Of a stretch of DNA of 64,000 bases, positions 1 through 13,745 are shown piece by piece. The notes beneath the pieces were generated by a model that saw nothing but the letters and a program-made list of their open reading frames with translations, was not told where the DNA came from and did no database searches. Source of the stretch: Epiperipatus broadwayi (Eukaryota > Onychophora > Udeonychophora > Euonychophora > Peripatidae); the NCBI GenBank assembly GCA_028023455.1, contig JAQFVV010000001.1:20765611-20829610 (forward strand), given 5' to 3'. The stretch's first letter is position 1; each line of letters opens with the position of its first letter. The position numbers were made by a program, and so were the translations under genes.

Positions 1-2160
1 TTTTAAAATTCTCAGGGCACTCGTGTTTATTAAAGATCGGCCCAAGTTGGGTAGCCAGTTTGTACCAATCGGAATGAAAGTGAAGATCGAATCTAACCGC
101 AAAAACAATATCTGCACTACAAGGGCGCCATCTAGGCATTTGAGCCTAGAAAAATTTATAAAGTAGGCAGATACGCGCTGTTAAGATTCCACTTTCTTTA
201 AATATTCCGACCGTTAGCCCAAGTCACTAGCTCAGCGGAGACGCAGAGATAAAAATCTATAAATTTTATATCTTAAATATAAAAGAATAAAAGCCACTGC
301 CAGAAATTAACACATAAAAATATTTATTTACGCACATATAAAATAATATTTAAATTTTGAGGAATAAATTTAACGTTTATAATTTTATATTGATCTTTAA
401 TTCTAAATTTAAGTAGATTGCAAATAATGAGTTTACTATTTATTTAGAGGGTCGAGTATGAATGGACTACATAGGTCTGCATTTGAAAGGAAAATATTCT
501 TCCCTGATTTAACCTTAGGCAACAAATTTCGCAATCAACTGGCGCCAATCCATCTGATACATTCATGTATTCAATGTAGCATGATACGACAACACAAAAT
601 ACTATATTGTCAGGAATGTACATCTGAACAATAAGTAGAAATAGAGAAGACATTGACTCTCCACCAACAGGAATGTGACATCTGTTGGCAAGTAGATCAA
701 TAAACAAAAAACTCCATAGGAATGGACTGCGGTCTTCTGCCGACTTACAAACCCATCCATAGGCAAACAGAGGGTGTGTGGCGTATATCTATAATCCTGC
801 CCGTAGCGGACCTCATACTACATCTACTAATTACACAAATATATCCAATCCATTGAACCAATTCAACTACGAAATGAATAACCTAAGATTACCTTCCCTT
901 AATACAACTTTACAAAACTATATAGCCATTCACGCCCGACTTAATTTTAACATTTAAATACGTTCGCACAGATTTGTTTAAAAATGTTGGGTATAGATCG
1001 ATTACATAGATTCCACGGTCAAAAACATTTCAAAATAAACATAAACGATCAAAATACAAAATTATTGATACCGACAATCGCAGAGGGAAACTTATAAGTA
1101 ACCCAATAGTATTCACCATAAGATACTTGCGTTGTCACCAATAACTTAAAAGACATCCGAATAAATACATTTTAGATACTCACCGTAAGGTATCATTATT
1201 TATCGAATGTCTATATATTTTGATCAAATATGAAAACCAAAATATAATTAACCGCAAACGAATCCATGCAAGCGTCTATAAACAACTTAAATTTCATACA
1301 TTTAAATAATCTTTACAATAAGGAAAAAAAAATGGAAATGATGTTTATCAATCGGGAAACATATAAAATTAAACATTATTAATTTGATTTAAAAACTTAA
1401 AAGTCAGATAGAAGTTCATAAGCTTGAACGAAAGTTCTTAGTTATTTTTTTAAATTTAGAGTTCATGTCAATATAGCTTACAGTATAAGAGTCCAGGTTC
1501 CTGTTGGCAATTCCCACGGCATCTCCATTGGAAGAAAATGTTCTGGAGGTAGCATTAGCTGGTTCCATTCTGGTATCACAGTCTTTTCATTTTTTTTTTT
1601 TTTAAACAAACAAAAAAAATGAGAGAGAACGGCAAGTGCGTCTTACCGTTGTCATCAAATCAAGTTGGAAAAACTGACTGGAACTCAATATTTTTTCTTT
1701 TTATAGTCCTCCTATGGATTCCATGAACAAAAACGTCACTGTTCTGTTTTTTCGTTATGGTCCGGGCCTTTATTTGCTTCCATTGGTCAAGCTAAAATCT
1801 CTTTCTTCTCTTATCTAACTTTTCATCTGACTTTTTAATTAAACAGCTTTTAGATAATTAATAAACAATCATTTCCATTTACAGATTACAGGAATTAATT
1901 AATACCTGTTTTTATTTTAACTTACGTTATTTTTTTATTAAAATATTTTTATATTTCAATCTTGTATTTTTTTATTTAAAAAAAATACGTTCAAATACTT
2001 TTTTTTCTTGTTTATGAAAAAAATATTTTTAAAGTTTAGCATCCGTGCGAATATATATATGTTTAACAAACATTTTAATTTTAGCGTTTAGTTTTTTCCT
2101 TTTATTTGCGAACTTTTAAGTTTTTATTTTAAATAAATGTAACGACATATTTATATATCG
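1..2160. other. Unassigned region, no gene recognised
   Basis: The first ~250 bases and 440-850 are visibly less AT-rich than the rest of the window and lack simple repeats; beyond 1,850 the sequence becomes extremely AT-rich with homopolymer T and A runs. Short open frames occur on both strands, but none shows a recognisable motif or coding-like composition. It could be single-copy host noncoding DNA or an old, unrecognised repeat. Confidence 0.4.
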
Positions 2161-2183
2161 TTACAATAGATACAGCATTTTCT

Positions 2184-2624
2184 GCTCATCAAAAGATCAG
2201 CAATATAATAACCAAGCCTAAGGATTCAATCCCTCTTGAATCTCATGGTGTCTGTCAAATCTCATGTAAAAATGGTAAAGCTTCTTACATAGGTATGAGT
2301 AATCGTCGCATCAGTGTTAGGAGAGATGAGCATGCTAATGTAGTTAAACAACACTCATCATCATCAGCACTCTCACTCTATACTATAGATTCAGGTCATA
2401 AAATTAATTTTTCTAGTACCAGGATCATATCCAGATGTAATAATCTCTACCAATGCAAAATTAGAGAAGCCATTGAGATACTTAAAAGGCCAGATTGTAT
2501 CAATAAGCGAGATGATACATGTAAACTTCCTCCTATTTGGAAAGATTTTTTTAAAAAAAAAACATTCCTAAATTTAACATTTTTTGCTATTGGTGGAATT
2601 TTAACATTTTATTTAAATCAGTGA
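2184..2624 (+). pseudogene. Penelope-like GIY-YIG endonuclease fragment (PLE-1, copy i)
   Basis: An open frame runs from 2,184 without a start codon. It encodes a GVCQISC segment followed about 12 residues later by SYIGMSNRR: the paired beta-strands of a GIY-YIG endonuclease (GIY position GVC, YIG position YIG). RRDEHA and a conserved basic C-terminus containing PPIWKDFFKK follow. This combination is typical of the C-terminal endonuclease of Penelope-like retroelements, which nicks target DNA for primed reverse transcription. The reverse transcriptase part is absent, so this is a 5'-truncated copy. An A-run near 2,555 appears to have shifted the frame, because the other two copies (47-48 kb) stop soon after FFKKHS while this one reads through into former 3' untranslated sequence. 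The 3' flank, shared by all three copies, ends at a (TA)n array. Confidence 0.75.
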
Positions 2625-2664
2625 TTGTAGCGCCTCTACAACCGTCTTTCTACCTTTTATAACT

Positions 2665-2698
2665 CTGTGGATGGCTTGTGTTACCAAGTCAAAACGTC
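2665..2698 (+). ncRNA. Decayed hammerhead-like motif in PLE-1 copy i
   Basis: CTGTGGA (one mismatch to CUGANGA) is followed by a stem-loop and by an AAAAC where the sister copies have GAAAC, then GTC. The damaged GAAA makes this copy the most eroded of the three. Identification rests on comparison with 48,109-48,142. Confidence 0.35.
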
Positions 2699-2783
2699 AG
2701 TATATTAATATTAAAAGTTTTTAACATGGATGAACCCACAAAATATGTATTTTATATATTTAACCCATGCAAATCTTCCTTTT

Positions 2784-3836
<1,053 letters not shown>

Positions 3837-6348
3837 GTTTACAGCTGCGATGCCCAACCTTTAACTTGACGCGAGCCAGTTGAGAATTTAAAAAATTTGG
3901 GGAGCCACAATTATATATTGCATTTTTCATATTACATTTATAAACATAATTCACAAACTAAAAAAAAAAACTGGTGTAATATGTTAAAAAGAAAAAAAAA
4001 TGTAAATACAGTTTATTTATATTTATTTATTAAAAATTTGGTAACATGCATATAAATTACAATTACAGGAAAAGTATATTTTAATTATTTTATTTAATAT
4101 GAAACCTGACACTGCATATCGCCTGCAAGTTTATTGTATTCTGGTATATATGATGTTATGGCTAAATTCATGCAGTCATTCAGATGTTCATTTGTTATCC
4201 TGGATCGGAACTTTGATTTTAACAAATTCATTGTTGAGAAACCACTTTCACAAAGGTAAGTTGATCGAAAACAGGAGTTTAGCCTTTGAAAAGTTTCTTT
4301 TAAAAGTGGATATTTTTTCTCATCTATGAGTACCCAAAAGTTTGTTTGTAATATTCTTGTTTTTAATTATAGATCAGATTGAAAATCAATTATTTCCATT
4401 TCCAAGTCAGTACAATTTTTATTTAACATGTTTGCAATTTATTGCGACCTTTCAGAAATATTAGTATCAACAAATGGATTTGAAATGAATGAAGCAATAG
4501 ACTTGAATTTTATGAAAATCAGAAAATCTAATTTCAAAATTATTTTTAAGCTTGACGAGATTTTCAGAATATCTCATTGTGTCAATGTCCTTATATTTCT
4601 TTGCACAATTTTCCAAATTTGTAAAGTGGCAAAAGTTACATTCCTCTATTTGTGATATCCACAAATTTAGTTTTGATTTAAAAGCATTGATACTTCCAAT
4701 TAATTCAATAATAGTTTTTTCTTTACCCTGAAGTTCAAGATTCAATTTGTTCATTTTTGTTATGTCTGTAAAAAATGCTAAATCAGATAGTCAGCTATGA
4801 TTATTAAGTTCTTCATAAGTTTCATTTCTGAATTCTAAAAACTGTTTTATTTCTGGAAGAAGCTTTAAAAAGCATTGTAGGACTTTTCTCTTACTAAGCC
4901 ATCTAACTTCTGAGTGTAACAACAAAGTTCTATACTCATCATCAAGTTCATAAGTCAGTATTTTGAACAATCTACTCTGAAGTGGTCTGGCATGAATGGA
5001 ATTTACAATTGTCAAAACAATTTTCATCACATGTTCATAACGTAAAACTTTTGTAAAGTTTGGAAATTCACCATCCTTCTTACAAAATGTGATGAAACCA
5101 ACACCAGAACCAATCATGCCAGGTGCTCTGTCTGTTGTTATGGACACACATTTTTGAAGTGGAAATTTAATTTCAGTTAAATGATTTTTTATAACTTGAT
5201 ATATGTCCACTCTGCACATATTATCTTTTAATGGCAAAACTGATAGTAGACCTTCTTTCACTGAACAATTATCAAAGACCATCCTTATAAAAATATTTAC
5301 ATGAGCTACATTGCATATATCTGTTGATTCATCGCATTGTAAACTTAAGAAAATGCATTTTTGTAAATCAGTTTTTACTTGTTCTTTGATATTTTGAGAC
5401 ATAGCTTCTATTCTATGAGTGATAGAATTTCTGGATAATTGGACATGCTGAAAAGCTGACAAAATTTCATTTTTATTTTTGGATTTTTGAAATAAAATCT
5501 CCAATGCAGCAAGCATTGCTTCTTTTATTATGTTGCCATCCTCAAAGGGCTTTTTATGAATTGCAAGTATATGTGCAATCTTAAATGATGCTACTGTTGC
5601 AACCTTCATTTTATTTATGGGATTGGTAAACATTGATTGTTGGGCAACTAATGTGTTTTTCAGTTCTTTCACTTTACATTTTCTTAGATTGCTGTCTGGA
5701 AGGATAATCAGTATTATATTTATTATGAAAGCTTTTAAAATGTCATTCAACATTGCTTTTCTTCCCAACAGAAACAGTTGATCAGCATATTAAACAAATA
5801 CATTTATTCTTAAAGTTTATGGAAAAATATTTTTCTTCCCACTCGTCATTGAAAATGTAATTGTAGGTACATTTTTTCTTTTTTCTGGCTCATATGTTGA
5901 CATGATTAGGGAGCTAAAAAAGATAGAATTACAAAATTTAAAAGAAGTGACTATTTTTTATGCCTGTGTGAAACATGAAATACTTACTTTGCTCACAACT
6001 TTGAAATTTGTTCTGTGTTCACTGTTGTGTCTCATGTGTTTCATGCAAACTACAGGAAACAATTGATGGTAGCATTGTAAAGTAGCATGTCGACTGCACA
6101 ACATTCCGAGAATGGGAAATAAAACCAATGAAATTCATGTATTGTAAATACACTTCTTTCATTGGACACTGTTATGAATCAGCAGATTTGTTTCATTCCC
6201 ATTATTGTTTGTATTGTAAAAATGTTTATTTTTTAGTGTGTGCATGTGGTGTCAAGGTACATAAAATATTTTATCAATTTTTCTTGAAGAGTGCAATGTG
6301 TGCCACATGTGACTCACGAGCTACAGGTTGGGCATCCCTGGTTTACTG
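3837..6348 (-). mobile_element. Complete, inactive hAT transposon with target duplication
   Basis: The element occupies 3,845-6,340. Its ends are inverted: the left end starts CTGCGATGCCCAACCT and the reverse complement of the right end starts CAGGGATGCCCAACCT (14 of 16 positions agree). It is bracketed by GTTTACAG (3,837-3,844) and GTTTACTG (6,341-6,348), an 8-bp target duplication with one difference; 8 bp is the size hAT transposases make. The transposase remnant lies inside on the minus strand. The single mismatch and several coding lesions indicate an old insertion. Confidence 0.88.
4094..5903 (-). pseudogene. hAT transposase pseudogene (GTF2IRD2/SCAND3-like family)
   Basis: hAT transposases cut and paste DNA using an RNase H-like DDE domain and dimerise through a C-terminal hAT domain. 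From an ATG at 5,903 the remains read, in order: a BED-like zinc-finger region (around 5,850, frame-shifted), a long intact frame of 325 codons (5,768-4,791) with SLQCDESTDI and TTDRAPGM blocks, then in the same frame after one TGA a stretch beginning LSDLAFFTDI, and finally the dimerisation region with CESGFSTMNLLKSKFRSR (about 4,240-4,190). Lesions visible: a frameshift in the zinc finger; TGA at 4,791-4,793 where a tryptophan is expected in this family; frame breaks downstream of 4,467; and an apparent in-frame loss of the conserved His/Cys block between EFPNF and TKVLRYEHV. Inference: inactive, although the ends may still have been mobilisable. Confidence 0.85.
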
Positions 6349-9240
6349 TAAAGGAAAAAGATATAACCAATAAAGAAAAAAAGTTGCATCTAGCTGTAAA
6401 CTCGATTAGATATAAATCATCTTTTTAAATATAAAATTTCACTTAATATTTCAACGTTGTTTACCTATTCAGCATTCCATTTTTTTTATCTACAAAATGT
6501 TTTAATTGTACATTTAATTGTCTTCCTGTAGTTAAAAATTTACAAATGGAGCAAACTGTAAAAAAACGTGTTTTCAATTCTTATAAATATATGTTTAAAA
6601 ACATCTACTACATTCTGTATTAAAAAAAGGAACATATCATAGATTATCTTCTGTTAAGCAGACAAAGAATCTCTATCCACAGACACAAAAATTCACTCCC
6701 GAGAAATTAGCTGCTAACATTTCAATAAAATTTTACTCATTATTCATTCTGACTTGGCAAACTATTCTTACTCAAATAATATCATGACTGTGTATGAATT
6801 AAAATCTTTGCATTTGATTTTTTTTTTTTTTTTGAATGGTCCAGTCATAGATGGATGAAGATTAGCAAAAATTATATATTTTTTTGTTTCAAGGTCAACT
6901 AAACTTTCAAAATATTGCTAGAGAAAATAAAAAAAAGATAAAATAATGGGTCTTCATAAGGTTGAAATATGCTGAGTTTATTCACATTTATTTAAACTTG
7001 TTGATCTTTCCAGAATTTCATCAAATTCTTTTATAATTCCTAAATTATACTTTTTGAATCTAACAAAATTTTAATGTTATCACAATGATGGTATTACCAG
7101 CATCTAAAAAATATACAATATATAAATTGATGTAATTGACTTTTATGCTCTCTAATTCTTACAGTAATATGTCTGTTCGATTGAATCATGTAACCGATTG
7201 AGCATCAGAAACATGGAATTTTATAGAAATCTTGATTTTGGTTTTTAGATTTATGAATAACATCACCAAGTTTTTTTGCTAGTGGAAAACAAAATCTTAA
7301 TTTTAAAACTAAATAGTTATTTACTGATTTTATCAGTAACACCTTAAATGTAAGATCGAATTACTTTACATTTAACTAAGATTCCTCAATTTTATTATTT
7401 TTTCTTGTCATCAATATTATATAAATTTTCTTTATAATGTGTGTATTATAACCATTACAGAGTACAATATTTTAAGTAGAGTTATTTCTTAGCCAAGATA
7501 ATTTTTATCAAACAATGTATGTGCTTTGATCAAAAGATTTTTTGCCACATAAAATATATGAACATGATGATAATGAGAATTAAACTTTAAATATCTGCTT
7601 GTTTTGGCAGATTTTCTAAAAACATCTAATGTTACAGAGTACCATCAGGCTTTCTAGCAATTAAAATGGCTCCATAAAATTGACATTTTACATCATTTCT
7701 TATTTTTATTAGTGAATGGTAACCTAATATAAAATTTGTCATTAAAACTGAAAAATAATAAAATATTTTATTTTCTAGATATTTTAATTGCTAGCATGCT
7801 TCTGACACATTACGCTTTTAGAAAATGTACTTACGCAAATAAATATCCCAATTTTACTGTAACTAAAAGTACTGTAAGGAGAGCATCTCAATTATCTAAT
7901 TAAGATTATCAGATAAGATATAATTCTAATCAAAAGCATTCTGCTCTCTAATTATTACAGTAAAAATATTAGAAAGAAAGTTTTATTTTGTATTAATGAC
8001 AATAAAAAAAAATGATAAAATGGAAAAATCATTGTCTGAATATAAAAATGCTTTTCTTACATTAAGAGCGTTACTGATAAAATCAGTGGATAATTTGTTT
8101 AATTTCAGCATTAAGATTTTCCCCCCAATAAAAAAAAATCATGGTGATTTTTTTTTTATAACTCTAAAAACCAAATGCTTTTAGAACATCAAAATGTCTA
8201 TGAAATTCTATGTTTCTAATCTCAAAAAGTTGTGTTAATAAATGAAATAAATCTATGGATATAAGAGTTGGGAATAAAATATTTTCAGTCAAAAGTCAAT
8301 TATATACAACCTTGCTTTTGAAAATATTAAAATACTAATCAGATAGAAAAAATATGATTTATAATTATGAGAGAGATCTATAAGTTTAAACAAGTGTTGG
8401 AAAACTCAAAGCATTATAGCCTTCAAAGATTCTTTATTGTCTTTTTCTCTTTCTGCTTTCTCAAGTAAAATTTTTAAAACTAAAAGTCATTTGACCATAA
8501 AACAAAGTAAAATATAAAAACTTTTGTTTAATTCACATATCATTTTTTTATTACTTGGGACACAACAGTTTTCCAGGCCACCAACATCTTCATAATAATG
8601 AATGAAATTTTATTGAAGTGTTGGCAGCATATTTCTTCTGAGAAGAGTTCTATGACTGTGGATGAGAATCATTTAAATATTTAATCATGATTCTTTGATT
8701 GCTGAACAGAAAAATTTCTTTATGCAGAGAAATAATACATGGTATGTCTGTCAAAATTACTTTTTTAATGTAAAAATCTTTGTTACAATATATATATATA
8801 TATATATATAATAGATACTTTAGTTTTAGATGTGCTGTGATGAAACTCAACCTCAATCCTAACCCTAAATCTAATCTTAACATAGTATGGCTGGATATTC
8901 CACAGCAAGTCTAATACTAGATATTTTAAAAAATAAAATATAACAAAAATTATCTTGATATGAATATGAGAATACCATAAGTTTTTGAAAATGCTAAGCC
9001 ATTTTTAATTTATAGAAATAGGCTTCTCTATAGTTGCATATGAGTGGACTTATTACATTTATTATATTCTGTATAGAAGTATAAACAGTTAAAGTCATTA
9101 TAAAATTGTAATGAAGTGCCTGTTTCATTTTTTATTTTAATCCAATAGTCATATTCTATTCATGATCAATATTGTAATTAATTTCATTGCAATCACTGAA
9201 GTAACAAGAGCCCTCAGAGAATAAAACTTACTTGTAAAAA
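6349..9240. other. AT-rich region, no gene recognised
   Basis: No coding signal. A possible small inverted-repeat remnant sits at 7,851-7,968: ACTGTAA-like ends and GGAGAGC/GCTCTCT words in opposite orientation, with a similar half at 7,141-7,170. A short (TA)n tract is at 8,789-8,811. Confidence 0.4.
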
Positions 9241-9249
9241 TCTATACAA

Positions 9250-10726
9250 TGCACTGTGGCTTCTCTTTCAGAATCAAGAATCTTTCAGTCACCATGCCCA
9301 GAGAAGCCTGCTAGCTACCTTATCTTCCCATTCCATTTCACACATTAAGTTTTTCCCATGTTTTTCACTATCTTACTCTAACCCATTTCCACAACATATT
9401 CTTTATCAGTTCCATGGCTCTTTATATCTAAATCCCCCTTATCTTTTCCCAACCCCAGCATAAAAATCAAGAACCCATTTTCTGTATAATCACTTCATTT
9501 AGATTTATTCTTTCATGACTTCATTATTTGTATTCTTTCTGCTTGCAAGCATTTACATTTAATTAACTATTGCTTAATATTTTCCATGCCTTCCTTACAT
9601 AAATTGCAGACTAAACACCCATATTTTTTCCATTTATGGGTATATTCTCTTGTTGCTAAAGATCCTGTTTGAGCATTAAATAGTAAACTACTTTCCTTGC
9701 TATTATCGTTTACTTCTATATATATTTAAATACATTTTACTCTCCACACTCTTCAACTTCCTATTTTTTATTAATGCATCTATTCTTCTATCCCATTCCT
9801 TGCCATTACAACACAACAATTTTCCTAACACAATCATCCCACTTTTTGTATAAGTATACTGACATAAATTCTTTATTCAAATCTTCTGCATACCATAGTA
9901 TCTTTCTCACCCATCTTGTTGCCTATCTTTTACTCATAACCCAATTAAATACTATTTGGCTATTCTTTTATTGTCTATAAATTGCAATCTACTGAACATT
10001 TTTATTTTGCTTTTTGCATCTTATATAAAAACTTGACTATCCCATTTCTCCTTGTATTTCTTCCCTTGCTATCCACACATCTGCATCTAAGGCATGTCTT
10101 CTTATCTCTCCTTGTACTTTTTCTAAATAATCTAACACCCATTTACTAACACATAACACATACCATATATTAATCCTACTACTGTCATTTCCTTCCATAC
10201 AATTCTAGCAACATCATGTTTATTTTATAAAAACACTGTTAATTTCTTTATCAGTCCTTTTCCTTTCTTTGCTTCATTTATAAATTTTGTCTCTCATTCA
10301 TCCAAGCAATTTCTCTGATTACTTAAAATGATTCCCAAATAGTTATACCTATTCACCACATTTAACTTTATATCCCCCAATAAAAATTATTTTTCTTCTC
10401 TTCCCCCAGTATTAATCATCATTACTTTTAACTTTTCTTCACTGAATTTAATCTCAAACCCTTTATCCATCCTTGTGCATGTCTTCAGCATAATTTCCAT
10501 ATCTTCCCTCCTTTCCTGCACATAAGAACACATCATCTGCAAATAAAACACCTGATAATGTATATACTCTCTTTCCACCTATTAATGGTATCTCTACCCC
10601 TTTATCTAGTTTTTATTTCTCTCTCCATTTTTTTTAATACAACAAAAACAAAATATGTGACATAGGGCATTCTTGCCTTAGTCCCATCCCATTTTTAACT
10701 TTAACTGTTTCTATACTTCCTAATTG
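9250..10726 (-). pseudogene. Decayed LINE reverse transcriptase, C-terminal part
   Basis: Read on the minus strand from 10,726 downward, the translation shows a damaged reverse-transcriptase motif B region (VKNGMGLRQECPMSHILF, matching the RQGCPxSPxLF pattern). Around 10,550-10,390 it shows a stretch with DMEIMLKTCTRM and FEIKFSEEK that follows the catalytic F/YADD motif in LINE polymerases. Many stops and shifts follow toward 9,250. It is the continuation of the fragment at 13,340-13,745: joined across the intervening DNA, motif A and motif B fall in the normal order. The LINE clade cannot be fixed from these remnants; it is not the same family as the RTE copy at 28.4 kb. Confidence 0.7.
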
Positions 10727-10744
10727 ATATATATATATATATAT
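10727..10744. repeat. Short (TA)n at left edge of an insertion
   Basis: Alternating TA immediately left of the 2.6-kb insertion; a matching tract lies at its right edge (13,323-13,340). Confidence 0.9.
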
Positions 10745-13322
10745 TGTAATGGTCAGAAAATGTGTGACTCGTAAACATAGTGCAGAATTCGACCACCATA
10801 CAGAACAGCAGCACCATCGAGTAGCAAAGCCACCCATGGTACTGAGTTCGAACATAGTTTATCGGTTCCACAATACAATCCACAAAACAACGCATCTGAT
10901 GCGACATTAGTAAATATTTCCTTAGGCACGGTGGTCAGGGATATGCAAGAGACTCATGATTTTATTCTCGAGTTAGCCAATAATCAAACTAATATTAATT
11001 AAACATTCATATTTACATAATCAAGGAAATATTATATAGAATGGGTATCGAATAAATGAAACGTAATGCTGACATATAGTTTAAAATTATTTATTAACAC
11101 ATTTTAAGAAGACAATCATTTACTAATAATATTTTGTGGATTTAAAGCTTCAGTAGCGGGATTTGCGACATGATTATATTTTAAAGAATACATTTATTTA
11201 TTTAGACATTATTTTATATTGAGGATTTCAGTAGCGGTATTTCCGATACTGAAATGTTTACAAAAGGAATTCACTTATTTGAAGGCATAATCTAGCTACC
11301 TAAAATTCTCGAATAAGTATTTCTAATGCATGCCTGGAGGGATTTATACATTTGCAATGCAAGAGTCTAAAGTATGGGTTATAAGAGTAATGGCAGACAT
11401 ATATTTATTTAATTAAAATATTTATTTATAACTAAGGGCAAACATTTATTTGAGAGTGATTTATGAAGATAATGCAGAGGCGGAGTGATATATAGAATAA
11501 TAAAACTAAGTAAAGGAACACGTGGTATGCTTTAGAAAGGCGATATGGAATGGCAGTATATCGAAACTGCAATGCCGTGAATGAGTTTATAAGAATGTCG
11601 GGCTGATCTCTGCTATTGGCCCGACGAAGTAAGGTGTCACATAAGCATAACCAGGGACAAGCGGTCCATGTTGCAGTTTTTCCGGCTGGCTGCATGACAT
11701 TGTCAAGTCCTACGGGAGCACCCATTATGCCCCCGCTTGTGTAGGACGACTGGGGTTAATTTCAACCCTGAAGAATCCAGAAATTTCATGGCGGAATGGG
11801 TCATCGCATCTCTAAAATGTAACACATGTATAATGTACAAACGATTAGGATGAGATTTAAATAGATTTCTAATTCGGCCCTACATTATCAACATTTACTA
11901 AAGAACGTTGGTGACTCTCAAAGAAATGTAATTTTCTGGAATTATTCATGATGATTTAATAAATACAAAACAGATATAAATTGGGAATTATTGTAACTAA
12001 TATGTCAGCCATTTGCGAAGTAGTAGACCCCTGCATTACAATAAATGATGCCATTGAATGCGTGTCGATTTATATGGAAGTTAAGTTATTTAGGAAAATA
12101 CATATTAATGAAAATGTGACACACATTCACTGTTTCAAACGATCATAGATTTAAACTTTGAAAATAGAGACAATTGTGAGCATGCAATAATTAGATAATA
12201 AATATAGATAAAATGTAGATTTTAAAAATATGCACCCAAGATAGAATGAGGTAAGCTAGATTAGTAGAGAAATTTACACATTAAGTTAATTATTCAGTTT
12301 AGTTATACATATGGTAGTTTTTACATTTTATAATTGAGATAAGTATTATGAAGAAGAGCTATAGCATATTATTAGAGTACTCTAGAGTTTGAACACAGAC
12401 AGGTACCTGTTTTATAAGAAGTTTTCCGAGTCCATTGTTTAGTAGCAAATAGTTAATGAGTGGCAATTCTTTCTTGTATTTAGATATTTCATTTAATTTC
12501 ACGGCAGCAGCAGCTTTCTCATTCAGTTCAGGCAGCAGATCTTCATGGTGAATTTACGATGGGCAATGGAAAGTTCGGCATCCGATAGGCCATCTCCCGA
12601 TGGAGAATAATCTAGGTGCTTTACTCGGTCATACCTTGGCAGGAACAAATTATTTTTATATTTTTGGAGACTCTCAGTGATCGAGAGCAAAGCTAAAGTT
12701 TAAGTGAATGTCTCCAGCAAGTCTAAGATGGCCTCTTTTCTTATCTTGATCTTTCACATTTTTTGTTAAGATATTTTAGGTTCTACTTAATCTGCCCTGA
12801 GGATAATCAACGCATTTTGTTGGTTTTTAATTAAAGAAAGCTGCCATTCTATTGTTTACATTTTACATTTACTAATTATACTTTGGGGAATTTTTCTTTA
12901 ATTAATCTAATATCTATCACTGACCGATGCTTTTCAATTTCAAAGACAAAAAGGGAACATAAGATTATTTTAACTTTTAATTAAATATTACATCAGATTT
13001 TTTTAGAATTATTATTAAACGAAATTTAAACAAAGCAATAAATACGAACTTTATAATCCAAAATAAATGATTAAAATTATACAAAATTATATAACTAAAA
13101 GAAATCTAAATTATATTATTTTATCCCTATTTATTGCGTTTAATTTAAGATCGAAATGTGTGCGTGTTTATGCTGAATTCTACATATATTTATACATTTT
13201 AATATTGCTACACACACACAACTCGATATCAAAAAGTTTAAATTTGGGTGGGATAGACCGGTCAGTGAGAGATGACAGAAAAAGGTGAAACTTAAGATTC
13301 GAATACGAATCTTACTGTTTCA
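10745..13322. mobile_element. Unclassified 2.6-kb insertion splitting a LINE
   Basis: This block separates two halves of one LINE reverse transcriptase and has (TA)n at both edges, so it is most simply an insertion into a TA tract. Its first 1.3 kb (10,745-12,040) starts TGTAATG and ends CATTACA, a 7-bp inverted terminus of the TG...CA kind seen in long terminal repeats, and is less AT-rich than its surroundings. I see no primer-binding site, polypurine tract or coding motif, and no clear 5-bp target duplication. Near the right end (about 13,290-13,312) an inverted repeat TAAGATTCG/CGAATCTTA with a 4-base loop forms a hairpin, recalling the subterminal hairpin of Helitron-like elements, but no CTRR end follows. 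Class unknown: a solo LTR plus another insertion, or one rolling-circle-like element, are both possible. Confidence 0.5.
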
Positions 13323-13340
13323 ATATATATATATATATAT
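13323..13340. repeat. Short (TA)n at right edge of the insertion
   Basis: Mirror of the tract at 10,727-10,744; together they mark the interrupted target site. Confidence 0.9.
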
Positions 13341-13745
13341 AGTAATTATTTTCATACAATCTCTTAATAAGATCCACTAAAGTTCTATTCATTCGCAAAA
13401 TTTGCTAAACTTACCCATAATCTATTTATATTTGCTCTATCGTATGTCTTTTCTATAAAAAACATATATAATTGTCTACCTATACTCACATCTATAAGCT
13501 CATAACTGCAAATAAACTATCTCCTATATACCTAACCAATTGAAAACTCCCTTGCATTTTTCCTACTGTATTATTTTCTTCCATCCATTTTGAAACCCTT
13601 CCAGCCACCATATTTGCAAAATCTTTATATAACACTGACATAACTGCTATCAGTTTATAATTGATTAACTTTCTCTGATACTTATGTAGCTTTGCTTTTG
13701 TATTTTTCCAACTATCCAGAAATTCTCTCTTTCACTCCATATTAT
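13340..13745 (-). pseudogene. Decayed LINE reverse transcriptase, N-terminal part
   Basis: The minus-strand translation gives, in order, a LDSWKNTKA segment, a YRPIxxMSVLYK-like block (LIAVMSVLYKDFANMVAGR), a partly preserved GxFQ region, and a motif A remnant (FIEKTYDRANINRLW, matching FxDxxKAYDxVxRxxLW) that reaches the (TA)n at 13,340. These are the finger and palm blocks of a non-LTR reverse transcriptase. Several frameshifts are needed to read them. The next expected block, motif B, is found at 10,690 beyond the inserted 2.6 kb. Confidence 0.7.

Noticed and set aside
4099-4655. Plus-strand open frames at 4,099 and 4,428
   Set aside because: They are antisense to the hAT transposase C-terminal region.
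11432-11725. 97-codon minus-strand frame in the 2.6-kb insertion
   Set aside because: No motif, and it lies in what looks like a terminal-repeat-like noncoding segment.
13285-13330. Helitron 3' end (hairpin near a terminus)
   Set aside because: The hairpin is real but no CTRR follows, no TC start is seen and the flanks are TA tracts; left unclassified.
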